Positions 15,965 to 24,271 of a DNA stretch of 64,000 nucleotides are shown here, one piece after another. A program made the position numbers and the translations under genes. The notes beneath the pieces are model-generated. The model saw nothing but the letters and a program-made list of their open reading frames with translations, searched no databases and had not been told where the DNA came from. Origin of the DNA: Aalborgiella sp963841045 (GTDB lineage Bacteria > Pseudomonadota > Gammaproteobacteria > Burkholderiales > Burkholderiaceae_C); NCBI GenBank assembly GCA_963841045.1, contig CAWJBD010000007.1, positions 124,001-188,000 on the forward strand, given 5' to 3'. How positions within the stretch are numbered: the stretch's first letter is position 1; each line of letters begins with the position of its first letter.

Positions 15965-18521
15965 TTTACAAGGGGCGCAATGTGACAGTCGTTTCCGGGG
16001 TATAGGCAGGTATAGCCTGTCGTTGGCGTTGGCCATGGCACGAAATGCTTGCGAACATGAAATCTGGTTGGCTTTAAGCGCCGCTTTTCCGCAGAGTATT
16101 TTAGATTTGCGTCATGCTTTTTCGGAATTGATTCCACAAGAACGGATACGTGTTTTCAGCATCCCTCAACCAACCGCAGAAGTTGATCCTGCAAACGGAT
16201 GGCGTGCACGCGCAGCAGAAATAATACGTGAAGAATTCTTGGAAAGCATTCAGCCAGATGTGATACATATCCCAAGTTTGTTTGAAGGCTACGGTGATGA
16301 TGCGGTGGCATCTTTGGGTATTTGCACATCCGGGTACAAAACGGCTGTCACCTTGCACGACTTGATACCTTTGTTAGATCAAGCTTCCTATTTGCCCAAC
16401 CCCATCATCCGCGATTATTATTTCCGAAAGATAGATTCAATCAAGCATGCAGGATTGCTTTTAGCGATATCGGAATCATCGCGCAAGGAGGCAATCAGTG
16501 CGCTTTCTTGGCCAGAAGACAAAATAATCAACACCTCTGAAGGTTCTGATGCGCATTTTCAAGTTTTAGATCTAACACCTGAGCGAGAAAAGTCGATACG
16601 CTTGCAATATGGCATGACGCGGAAAATTGTGTTGTATGCACCAGGTGGGTTTGATTCTCGTAAAAACTTCGATGGCTTAATGCAGGCATATGCCTTGTTG
16701 CCATCCTCGATTCGAGCCGAATACCAGTTGGTTATAGCCAGCAGATTAAGCAAAGGGTCCGATGATTCGAGAACCAAACTTTACCATTGGCGTGATCAGG
16801 CAGGGTTGAGAGAAGATGAACTGGTACTGACAGACTTTGTGCCAGATGATGACTTGGTTGTTCTTTACAACATGGCTGATTTATTTGTGTTTCCTTCAAA
16901 GCATGAAGGTTTTGGTTTACCGCCACTGGAGGCTATGGCTTGTGGTGTGCCAACGCTTGCATCTAACACCTCTAGTTTGCCAGAAGTCATAGGTTGGGAT
17001 CAAGCCTTGTTTGATCCGCACTCACCACCTGATATGGCCAGAAAAATGGAACAAGCCCTGACAGATTCGGCCTTTCAGTTGTCATTAAAAGAGCATGCGC
17101 TGATTCAAGTTAAGAAATTTTCGTGGGATAACAGTGCCAAACGTGCGATAGCTGCGCTCGAGGCCTTGCATGTAAAAAATCAAGCAGCAAGTGCATTGAG
17201 CAAACAAACAGCTGATAGTGAACAGATGCAATCTTCGCAAAATGGGATTCGTGCGATTGCGAATTTGCTACGTAAGGATTCATCGCCGGACAGTGATTTA
17301 GCAAAGGCAGCAGCAGCCATAGCCTTTAATACTTCGACAAAACAGAATAGACAACTTCTGGTCGATATCACTGAACTATCAAGACATGATGCGAAATCTG
17401 GAATTCAGCGTGTCGTGCGAAGTTTGTTGCTTGAATTGATCAAACAAATGCCCATTGCATATCCAGCATTCAGCTTGCGGCCTATACAGTTCGATGGCCA
17501 TCAGTACCGCTATGCCAATCGCTTCATGGCGCGATTCTTAAAAAAATCTGCCGATGAGCAAAAAAATAGCCTAGATGACATTGCTGAGATTAATCAAGAC
17601 GACATATTTTTTGGCTTAGATCTCGTTCCACCATTGGTGACCAAGCAACAAGCCTTGTATCAACAATGGCGCGCTTATGGTGTGCAAGTGTATTTTGTGG
17701 TTTACGATATTTTATTGGCGCACCGACCCGATTGGGCGCCTGAAGAGGCTTCTGCAGTTTTATCTGCTTGGCTGGATGCGGTAACACAAGTGGCAACTGG
17801 TTTGGTTTGCATCTCCAATTCAGTGGCAAACGAATTGCGCATTTGGCTAGAACATAACCCTAGAAATAGACCTGTATTGCCAACAATCAGCTTCTTTCAT
17901 TTGGGTGCAGATTTGGATAGCAGTGCGCCTACAAAAGGGTTGCCGAAAAATGCGATAGCCACACTAGAAACGCTTCAGAAACGCCCGACATTTCTATCGG
18001 TTGGCACATTTGAACCACGTAAAGGGCACTGGCAAATGTTGAAGGCCTTTGATGATTTGTGGGCAAAGCATATTGATGTAAATTTGGTGTTGATTGGTAA
18101 ACAAGGCTGGATGATGTTGCCGTTTGCACAACATTTGCGTAAGCATCCAGAATTTAATAAGCGCTTGATTTGGCTAGAAGCCATCAGCGATGAATATTTG
18201 GAAAAAATTTATGCAGCATCAAGTTGCTTGATTGCAGCATCGGAAGGTGAGGGGTTTGGTTTGCCCTTGATAGAGGCGGCCAGCCATCACCTACCTATCG
18301 TGGCGCGTGACTTGCCTGTGTTCCGTGAGGTAGCGGGCGAACATGCTTACTACTTCAGCGGATTGTCTGGAGAGGATTTGTCCAACGCGTTGAATGATTG
18401 GCTGGGTTTGTTTGCGCGTCACGAAGCACCAAAGTCAGATCTGATGCCGCACCTCACTTGGTCGGAAAGTTGCCAGCAAATTTTGCCTTTGATTATTCGC
18501 TCGGATAAAGAGAAATTTTAG
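15948..18521 (+). CDS. Two-domain glycosyltransferase (GT4-GT4 fusion)
   Basis: 857 residues made of two glycosyltransferase units. The first (about 1-405) opens MRILIDLQGAQ and has the nucleotide-sugar signature FPSKHEGFGLPPLEAMACG. After a linker, the second (about 460-857) opens LLVDITELSRHDAKSGIQR and has AASEGEGFGLPLIEAASHH. Both are GT-B, family-4-like, with the E-x7-E motif. Such fusions build LPS O-chains or capsule, commonly adding mannose or rhamnose. The adjacent, convergent manC (GDP-mannose synthesis) points to mannose, but that is inference. Confidence 0.85.
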   Translation: MRILIDLQGAQCDSRFRGIGRYSLSLALAMARNACEHEIWLALSAAFPQSILDLRHAFSELIPQERIRVFSIPQPTAEVDPANGWRARAAEIIREEFLESIQPDVIHIPSLFEGYGDDAVASLGICTSGYKTAVTLHDLIPLLDQASYLPNPIIRDYYFRKIDSIKHAGLLLAISESSRKEAISALSWPEDKIINTSEGSDAHFQVLDLTPEREKSIRLQYGMTRKIVLYAPGGFDSRKNFDGLMQAYALLPSSIRAEYQLVIASRLSKGSDDSRTKLYHWRDQAGLREDELVLTDFVPDDDLVVLYNMADLFVFPSKHEGFGLPPLEAMACGVPTLASNTSSLPEVIGWDQALFDPHSPPDMARKMEQALTDSAFQLSLKEHALIQVKKFSWDNSAKRAIAALEALHVKNQAASALSKQTADSEQMQSSQNGIRAIANLLRKDSSPDSDLAKAAAAIAFNTSTKQNRQLLVDITELSRHDAKSGIQRVVRSLLLELIKQMPIAYPAFSLRPIQFDGHQYRYANRFMARFLKKSADEQKNSLDDIAEINQDDIFFGLDLVPPLVTKQQALYQQWRAYGVQVYFVVYDILLAHRPDWAPEEASAVLSAWLDAVTQVATGLVCISNSVANELRIWLEHNPRNRPVLPTISFFHLGADLDSSAPTKGLPKNAIATLETLQKRPTFLSVGTFEPRKGHWQMLKAFDDLWAKHIDVNLVLIGKQGWMMLPFAQHLRKHPEFNKRLIWLEAISDEYLEKIYAASSCLIAASEGEGFGLPLIEAASHHLPIVARDLPVFREVAGEHAYYFSGLSGEDLSNALNDWLGLFARHEAPKSDLMPHLTWSESCQQILPLIIRSDKEKF

Positions 18522-18541
18522 CCAGCAAAATTTTGTATCTT

Positions 18542-19990
18542 CTAGCTGCGTCCATATATATCGGCCAATCGGACGATATCATCTTCACCCAGATACGCGC
18601 CACATTGCACCTCAATCAGCACCAATTCATTTTTCCCAATATTGCTTAAGCGGTGCTTTTCTTTGACAGGTATGTAGTGGTACTGACCAACTTCGGTTCG
18701 GTGCTCTTTGTCACCGATCTGAACTATTGCAATGCCTTGTACAACCATCCAATGCTCTGCGCGTTGGTGGTGGTATTGCAAGCTGAGTGATTCGCCTGGT
18801 TTGACGGTGATGCGCTTGACTTTATAGCCTGATTCTTCTTTCAAAGTGGCATAAGTGCCCCAAGGTCGATGGACTTTGGTATGCAGTTGCGTGCTTTCGT
18901 GCTTGCGCTCTTTCAACTCGTCCACGATGGCTTTGACGCGCTGTGCTTGATCTTTATGCGCCACCAACAAGGCGTCAGGAGTGTCAACAATGATCAAATC
19001 ATGCACGCCCACAGTCGCCACAATTTTGGGTGTGTGGCTGTCTACTTGTACATGCGTGTTGAGGGTATCAACAGCAACCACATCCGCTTCAAACGTATTG
19101 CCACTGGCATCGGCCGTGTGTGCTAAAGCAACTGCTGGCCAAGCACCCACATCGCTCCAAGCAAACTTGGCAGGCACCATTGTGACGTTTTGCGCTCTCT
19201 CCATGACGGCATAGTCAATGGATATATCAGGCTGTTGACTAAAGGTATGAGCATCAAAGCGAAGCACGTGATCTTGTATTTTGTGTGATCCTGTATCTTG
19301 TGTCGTCATTTGCGCACTTTTCATCACACGCTCGGCAGCATCAATCACTTCTGGACATGATCTCGGAAGGCTTGCAAGATGGTGCCAGCAGTGAAACAAA
19401 ACATACCGCTGTTCCAGTAGTATCGACCGGTACTCAAATATTGGGCCGCAGTTGCAGCATCGGGTTTTTCTACAAACCGCAGTGCTTTTTGTGCAGTGCG
19501 AGAGACTTGCTCAACTTCTATGTATCCAAACCCAGTTTCTGGGGAGCTTGGTTGCACGCCAAAAACAACGAGTTGACCTTGCAGTGCAGACCGTGCGGCT
19601 TCTAAGGCGCAGGACACGTAAGCTTCGGTATCTGGGATTAAATGATCAGCAGGTAAAACCAGCATCACTGCATCATCACCGTGTGTTTGTGCGCATACCA
19701 TGGCTGCTAATGCAATAGCTGGCCCAGTGTTACGTCCTTTGGGCTCTAAGGATGTAGCGTGCGTTGGGCGGGTCTTGTAAATTGGCGATGACTTCGCGCG
19801 TTAGAAACAAATAATCTTGATTGGTCACGATCAGTGACTCATCTGCACCGCAAGCCTGACCACGTTCAATGGCTTGTTGCAACAGTGGGCTACCGCCAAG
19901 AGAGAGAAATGGTTTGGGATAGGATTGTCGAGAAGCAGGCCATAGCCGTGTACCTGCACCGCCAGAAATGACAACGGATATGAGTTTCAT
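18542..19990 (-). pseudogene. manC: Mannose-1-phosphate guanylyltransferase / mannose-6-phosphate isomerase, two frameshifts
   Basis: Makes GDP-mannose for surface polysaccharide. The start MKLISVVISGGAGTRLWP is at 19990; a later ATG-led upstream extension is not needed. The frame breaks twice. At 19747-19750 (gene sense CTTA) an extra base splits the conserved ILEPKGRNT. At about 19353-19356, RDH(V)PEVIDAAE needs one more C (CCC seen as CC). The three pieces are otherwise complete: NTP-transferase domain, WNSGMFCFTAG, and a C-terminal cupin (HRPWGTYATL, then YHHQRAEHWMVV). It lies 20 bp downstream of exbD. Either the draft is wrong here or the gene needs recoding. Confidence 0.88.
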
Positions 19991-20009
19991 GAATCGATTA
20001 TAGAAGAAG

Positions 20010-20438
20010 CTACTTGACGGGCTTCTGATTGTTTTGGGTAACAAAGCCTATGCGATTCAAGCCGGCCTGTTGTGTCACACCCATCACCTCTGCCACTTTG
20101 CCATAAGCCACCGTTTCATCTGCACGCAATTGAACTTCAGTATCTGATTTAACAATCGCTATTTGCTTTAAAGAGTCGGTAAGCTGGGTCAAACTGGTAG
20201 CTTGCTCATTCAAAAAAACCTGTCCATTTTTATCAATCACGACAGTGACAAACTTCGGTGCGTCAACTGGGTTGGTCGCACTTGTTTTGGGTAAGTCGAG
20301 TTTGATTGCACTGGTCATGAGCGGCGCTGTGATGATGAATATGACGACCAATACCAACATCACATCCACCAAAGGCGTCATGTTGATGTCGCTCATGGGT
20401 TTAGCATTGTTGATGCGGGTTATTCGACCAAAGCTCAT
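20010..20438 (-). CDS. exbD: ExbD/TolR family biopolymer transport protein
   Basis: Inner-membrane proton-channel partner of ExbB/TolQ that energises TonB or TolA. 142 residues: a short cytoplasmic start ending SDINMTPLVDVMLVLVVIF, the single transmembrane helix with its essential aspartate (PLVDVMLVL), then a periplasmic domain ending GLNRIGFVTQ. It overlaps exbB by four bases (ATGA), so translation is coupled. No tonB lies next to it, so Tol versus Ton cannot be decided. Confidence 0.9.
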   Translation of the reverse strand: MSFGRITRINNAKPMSDINMTPLVDVMLVLVVIFIITAPLMTSAIKLDLPKTSATNPVDAPKFVTVVIDKNGQVFLNEQATSLTQLTDSLKQIAIVKSDTEVQLRADETVAYGKVAEVMGVTQQAGLNRIGFVTQNNQKPVK

Positions 20439-21085
20439 TGCAAAATACCTCGCAAATCACTGGCAAATCCTTCTAACTCAGCCTCAATTTGTCCAATGAT
20501 GCGGCCAAATACGTTGTATGCAATCACCGCCGGAATGGCAACCAATAAACCTGCGGCGGTCATCACCAGGGCCTCACCGACAGGCCCAGACACTTGTGCA
20601 ATCGTCATCTGGCCAGCACCGGCAATATTGGTCAAAGCATGGTAAATACCCCAGACCGTTCCCAACAAACCAACAAAAGGCGCGGTAGAGCCAATTGTTG
20701 CCAGCAACACTTGACCAAAATTTAATTTGTGGCTGATGCCGTGCAAGGCATCCCGCAAAACGCGCGTGAGTTGCTGAGATTTATCACCCGCTTGCGCAAG
20801 CGTGTGTTCTTCCATACGACCTGAATGGTTGATGCGTTGCCCTGCCGTAAGCAGTGGAGTCACTAGTTTAGAAGGGTCGAATACACTGGCTTGCTGTAAA
20901 CCAATATCCAAATTTGGAGCTTGCCAAAAGGCAGCTGTGCTGCGTGCAATGTCTTTTCGGGCTCGTCGCAAAGACCAAGCCTTGATCAAGATAACCACCC
21001 AGCTTGTTACCGACATCAGCAATAAGACAATCGCGACAGCTTGGCTAATGGCATCGCCTTGGAGCGCAAATTGAAATGCATTCAT
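20435..21085 (-). CDS. exbB: MotA/TolQ/ExbB family proton channel protein
   Basis: 216 residues with three transmembrane helices (about 15-35, 115-140, 160-185). The core GLLGTVWGIYHALTNI and GPVGEALVMTAAGLLVAIPA is the MotA/TolQ/ExbB signature. It forms the channel with the following exbD. It begins 8 bp after dapB in the bamE-dapB-exbB-exbD-manC run. Confidence 0.91.
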   Translation of the reverse strand: MNAFQFALQGDAISQAVAIVLLLMSVTSWVVILIKAWSLRRARKDIARSTAAFWQAPNLDIGLQQASVFDPSKLVTPLLTAGQRINHSGRMEEHTLAQAGDKSQQLTRVLRDALHGISHKLNFGQVLLATIGSTAPFVGLLGTVWGIYHALTNIAGAGQMTIAQVSGPVGEALVMTAAGLLVAIPAVIAYNVFGRIIGQIEAELEGFASDLRGILQ

Positions 21086-21092
21086 CTATGAT

Positions 21093-21923
21093 CTAACGAA
21101 AATTTAACACGTCATACATGTCAAATAGGCCATTGGGTTTGTCGATTAAAAACCGTGCTGCCATCAAGCTGCCTTTGGCATAGTACTCGCGGCTAGACGC
21201 TTTGTGACTGATTTCAATGCGTTCGCCCGTACCCGCAAACATGACAGTGTGGTCGCCCACAATATCGCCGCCACGAATGGTTGCAAACCCAATACTCGAT
21301 GGATCGCGTGGTCCCGTTACTCCATGACGTTCAAACACGCCGCACTCTTTCAAATCGCGTCCCAAAGCTTCTGCAATCACTTCGCCCATTTTTAGCGCAG
21401 TTCCCGACGGTGCGTCAATTTTGTGTTTGTGGTGTGCTTCGATCACTTCGATGTCGTAACCCGTATTCAAAGCCTTGGCTGCCAGTTCCAGAAGTTTGAA
21501 TGTGACATTCACACCCACGCTCATGTTGGGTGATAAAACGATGGCGATGTCTTTGGCTATTTCAGCTATTTCAGCTTTTTGTTCGGTACTGAAGCCGGTC
21601 GTACCTATGACGGCTTTGACACCTAGTTTTCTACATGCATGCAAATGTGCCAAAGTGCCTTCAGGCCGGGTGAAGTCCAGCAGAACCTGAGATTGCGACA
21701 ATCCTTTGCTTAGATCATCGGTGACCAAAACCCCGCTGGTTTGTCCCAAATAAGCCAATGCATCGTTGTTCAGAGCATGAGACCCAGCTATATCCAAAGC
21801 GCCTGACAAAGCACAATCACCACTGGCGTTCACGGCTTCCAGCAGCATATGCCCCATGCGACCACTGGCGCCTGCAACAGCAATACGCAAAGGGGTTGTG
21901 ACTTGTTGATTCAAACCGCTCAT
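21093..21923 (-). CDS. dapB: 4-hydroxy-tetrahydrodipicolinate reductase
   Basis: NAD(P)H-dependent step of lysine and diaminopimelate synthesis. The Rossmann motif is RIAVAGASGRMGHML, and the signature EAHHKHKIDAPSGTALKMGE carries the catalytic His and Lys. 276 residues, normal. The segment KAEIAEIAKD reflects a short direct repeat in the DNA (about 21546-21575) but fits a helix. It overlaps bamE by four bases. Confidence 0.95.
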   Translation of the reverse strand: MSGLNQQVTTPLRIAVAGASGRMGHMLLEAVNASGDCALSGALDIAGSHALNNDALAYLGQTSGVLVTDDLSKGLSQSQVLLDFTRPEGTLAHLHACRKLGVKAVIGTTGFSTEQKAEIAEIAKDIAIVLSPNMSVGVNVTFKLLELAAKALNTGYDIEVIEAHHKHKIDAPSGTALKMGEVIAEALGRDLKECGVFERHGVTGPRDPSSIGFATIRGGDIVGDHTVMFAGTGERIEISHKASSREYYAKGSLMAARFLIDKPNGLFDMYDVLNFR

Positions 21924-22300
21924 TTCTTATCGCCTGACAAGGATTCAACAAACTCTTGCTCTGTCAACATACCTTCACCATCGATTTTGTCCAGCGCATC
22001 ACCTTTGAAATGAACGGTGAGCTTATACGGTTTGGTTTCAACACCTTGACGCTTGAGCGTGAAAACATATTCCCAGCGGTCAGCGTGGAAAACACTCACC
22101 AACAAGGGAGTGCCCAATATGTCCATCACCTGTGCGCGTGGCATGCCCAGTTTGAGGGCGTTAATTTGCTCTTTGGAAACAAAGTTTCCTTGTGCCACAT
22201 CGACTTTGTAGGGGATACCACCACAAGCCAATAAGATTGAGCTGATGAGTCCAGCAATTAGCAATTTCAATGCAAGCAAATAAGGGCGGCTAGATTTCAT
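21920..22300 (-). CDS. bamE: Outer-membrane assembly lipoprotein BamE
   Basis: Accessory lipoprotein of the BAM beta-barrel assembly machine. 126 residues: a lipoprotein signal peptide with the lipobox LLAC, then the SmpA/OmlA fold with VSKEQINALKLGMPRAQVMD, GTPLLVSVFHADRWEYVF and VHFKGDALDKIDG. It is divergent from fur, as in many beta- and gammaproteobacteria. Confidence 0.93.
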   Translation of the reverse strand: MKSSRPYLLALKLLIAGLISSILLACGGIPYKVDVAQGNFVSKEQINALKLGMPRAQVMDILGTPLLVSVFHADRWEYVFTLKRQGVETKPYKLTVHFKGDALDKIDGEGMLTEQEFVESLSGDKK

Positions 22301-22387
22301 GGTAATTCACTTATGAAATGGGTTAATTTTTGATGTCGGGGTTATGATGCTAGCCATTGTAGCGTTTGAGTGAGTTCCGAAACCAAT

Positions 22388-22819
22388 ATGAACATCAATG
22401 ATGGCTTAAAAAACACGGGGTTGAAAACAACACTGCCGCGTCTGAAGGTGCTGGAGATTTTCCAACGCGGTGAACAACGCCACATGGCGGCTGAGGACGT
22501 GTTCAGATCCTTGTTACTTGAAAACACCGATATTGGTTTGGCAACGGTATACCGCGTGCTGATGCAGTTTGAACAAGCTGGCATTTTGACCCGCAGCAGT
22601 TTTGATGGCGGCAAAGCCGTTTACGAACTGAATGAAGGTGAACACCATGACCATTTGGTTTGTTTAGACTGTGGCCGCGTAGAAGAGTTTTTTGACGAGC
22701 AAATCGAGCAGCGGCAAAAGACTATAGCCAAATCCAAAGGGTTTGTGATTGCTGACCACGCTCTGAGCCTTTACGCCCATTGCTCTAAAACCAAATGCCC
22801 GCACAGAACCAAAACGTAA
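22388..22819 (+). CDS. fur: Ferric uptake regulator
   Basis: Iron-dependent repressor. The ATG at 22388 gives the family start MNINDGLKNTGLKTTLPRLK; a GTG 18 bases upstream is less likely. Winged-helix DNA-binding domain with DIGLATVYRVLMQFEQAGI, then the metal-binding HDHLVCLDCGRVEEFFD (the CxxC zinc pair is CLDC), and a C-terminal H-C-C cluster. 143 residues. A strong terminator follows. Confidence 0.95.
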   Translation: MNINDGLKNTGLKTTLPRLKVLEIFQRGEQRHMAAEDVFRSLLLENTDIGLATVYRVLMQFEQAGILTRSSFDGGKAVYELNEGEHHDHLVCLDCGRVEEFFDEQIEQRQKTIAKSKGFVIADHALSLYAHCSKTKCPHRTKT

Positions 22820-22869
22820 CAGCAGTGATGAATGACTAAATCGTGGACACCTTGTGTCACGTGCAGATC

Positions 22870-22898
22870 AAAAAAAAGCGCCTACGGCGCTTTTTTTA
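22870..22898. terminator. Bidirectional terminator between fur and a small gene
   Basis: A perfect 7-bp stem AAGCGCC/GGCGCTT with a three-base loop, flanked by seven A on one side and seven T on the other. It can end transcription of fur (plus) and of the 54-residue gene (minus). Confidence 0.85.
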
Positions 22899-22912
22899 AT
22901 CAACAAATCGAA

Positions 22913-23077
22913 TTAACCTTGGTGCGGACGCTTACCTGGGTTTTTCTTGTTGTTGGTGTGTGAGCCACGCTCTAAACTGATCTTCTGTCCTTTGCCGGTG
23001 GTGTAGCAAACACCTTTTGGTGCAACTGGACGTGGTGTGGCTTTGCGCTCAGCCTCGGTGCGAAATTCTTTGCTCAT
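22913..23077 (-). CDS. Small basic protein of unknown function, 54 aa
   Basis: A short frame with a good Shine-Dalgarno (AAAGGA, about nine bases before the ATG). The protein begins MSKEFRTEAERKATPRP and ends NNKKNPGKRPHQG; about a quarter of its residues are Lys or Arg. It has no hydrophobic segment. The tidy spacing between a terminator and its own ribosome site argues that it is real. I do not recognise a family; RNA or DNA binding is a guess from charge only. Confidence 0.65.
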   Translation of the reverse strand: MSKEFRTEAERKATPRPVAPKGVCYTTGKGQKISLERGSHTNNKKNPGKRPHQG

Positions 23078-23158
23078 GGTCAATATCCTTTGGGTTCTGT
23101 GAAATGGTGGGTGAGTCGTTTAATTTAGGTCATAAAACGAGCCTAGCCCTACATTATC

Positions 23159-24255
23159 CTATATTTCGCCTTGGCTGGCCTTTTGCAACAACATGGCATC
23201 GCCATAGCTGAAGAATCGGTATTTCTGATCAATGGCTATTTTGTAAAGGTTCATGATGCGCGCATGCCCAGCAAAAGCGCTGACCAGCATCATGAGGGAG
23301 CTTTTGGGCAGGTGGAAGTTGGTGATGAGTTTGTCCACAATTTTGAAATCAAACCCTGGCGTGATGAAGATGTTGGTATCGCCCTGTGTTTCACCTGTTT
23401 TCGCCCAGGTCTCGAGTGCGCGCACGCTGGTGGTGCCAACGGCCACAATCTTGCCCCCACGCGCTTTGCATTGGGAGATTTTCTCTAGTGTCGACGGGTC
23501 AATGCTGTAACGCTCAAAGTGCATCACATGCTCGCTGATGTTGTCAGTTTTCACTGGTTGAAAGGTACCAGCACCCACATGCAGAGTGATGCTGGCGCGT
23601 TCTACACCTTGTTGGTCTAAGGCGGTTAGTAAAGCCTCATCAAAATGCAACGCGGCAGTGGGCGCGGCGACGGCGCCTGGGTTTTTGGCAAACACGGTTT
23701 GGTAGCGGCGCACATCGTCGGCTTCATCGGCGTGGGTTATGTAGGGCGGCAAGGGCACATGACCGTACTGGTCCATCAATTGGTAGGGGTCATCACCAAT
23801 GTCGTTGGACAGCACAAAGCGAAAGAGCGCGCCGTCTTTTTCAGGCCATCGACCCAAAAGCGTTGCAGAAAAAGCGCCACTCGCCATCCACAGCGTTTCT
23901 CCCGGTTGTGGCTTTTTGCTCACGCGCATGTGCGCCACCACTTGGTTGCCAGTGAGCACGCGTTCAATCAGCAATTCGACCTTACCGCCTGTCGGTTTTT
24001 CGCCAAACAAACGGGCTTTCACCACTTTGGTGTCGTTGAAGACCAGTAAATCACCCGCTTGCAGCAATTGCGGCAAATCACGAAAGATGCGATGCACAGC
24101 CTGTGCACCTGTGCCGTCAAGTAATTTGGAGCCACTGCGCTCAGACGCTGGGTGTTGCGCTATCAGTTCATTTGGCAGCTCAAAATCAAAATCTGCAAGG
24201 GTATAACTGCGGTCAATTGCGCTAGTAGTGACGTGATGGTTTTTGGGTCATTCAT
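23159..24255 (-). CDS. queA: S-adenosylmethionine:tRNA ribosyltransferase-isomerase, start disturbed
   Basis: Queuosine synthesis: transfers the ribosyl part of SAM to 7-aminomethyl-deazaguanine in tRNA. Landmarks are FNDTKVVKARLFGEKPTGGK, the block GHVPLPPYI, and HVGAGTFQPVKTDNI. The homologous frame is open up to LADFDFELPNELIAQHPAS and beyond, but has no start codon before a TGA. An ATG at 24255 is out of phase by one base. One more A in the run of five (24240-24244 on the plus strand as T) would join it as MNDPKNHHVTTSAIDRS. I infer a one-base loss in a homopolymer. Divergent from recG, with overlapping starts. Confidence 0.88.
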
Positions 24256-24271
24256 GGTGCAGAATTGTCCC

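Noticed and set aside
21546..21575. Short direct repeat (CTATTTCAG twice) in dapB
   Set aside because: It encodes a regular helix KAEIAEIAKD within a conserved enzyme; no sign of an expandable or regulatory repeat.
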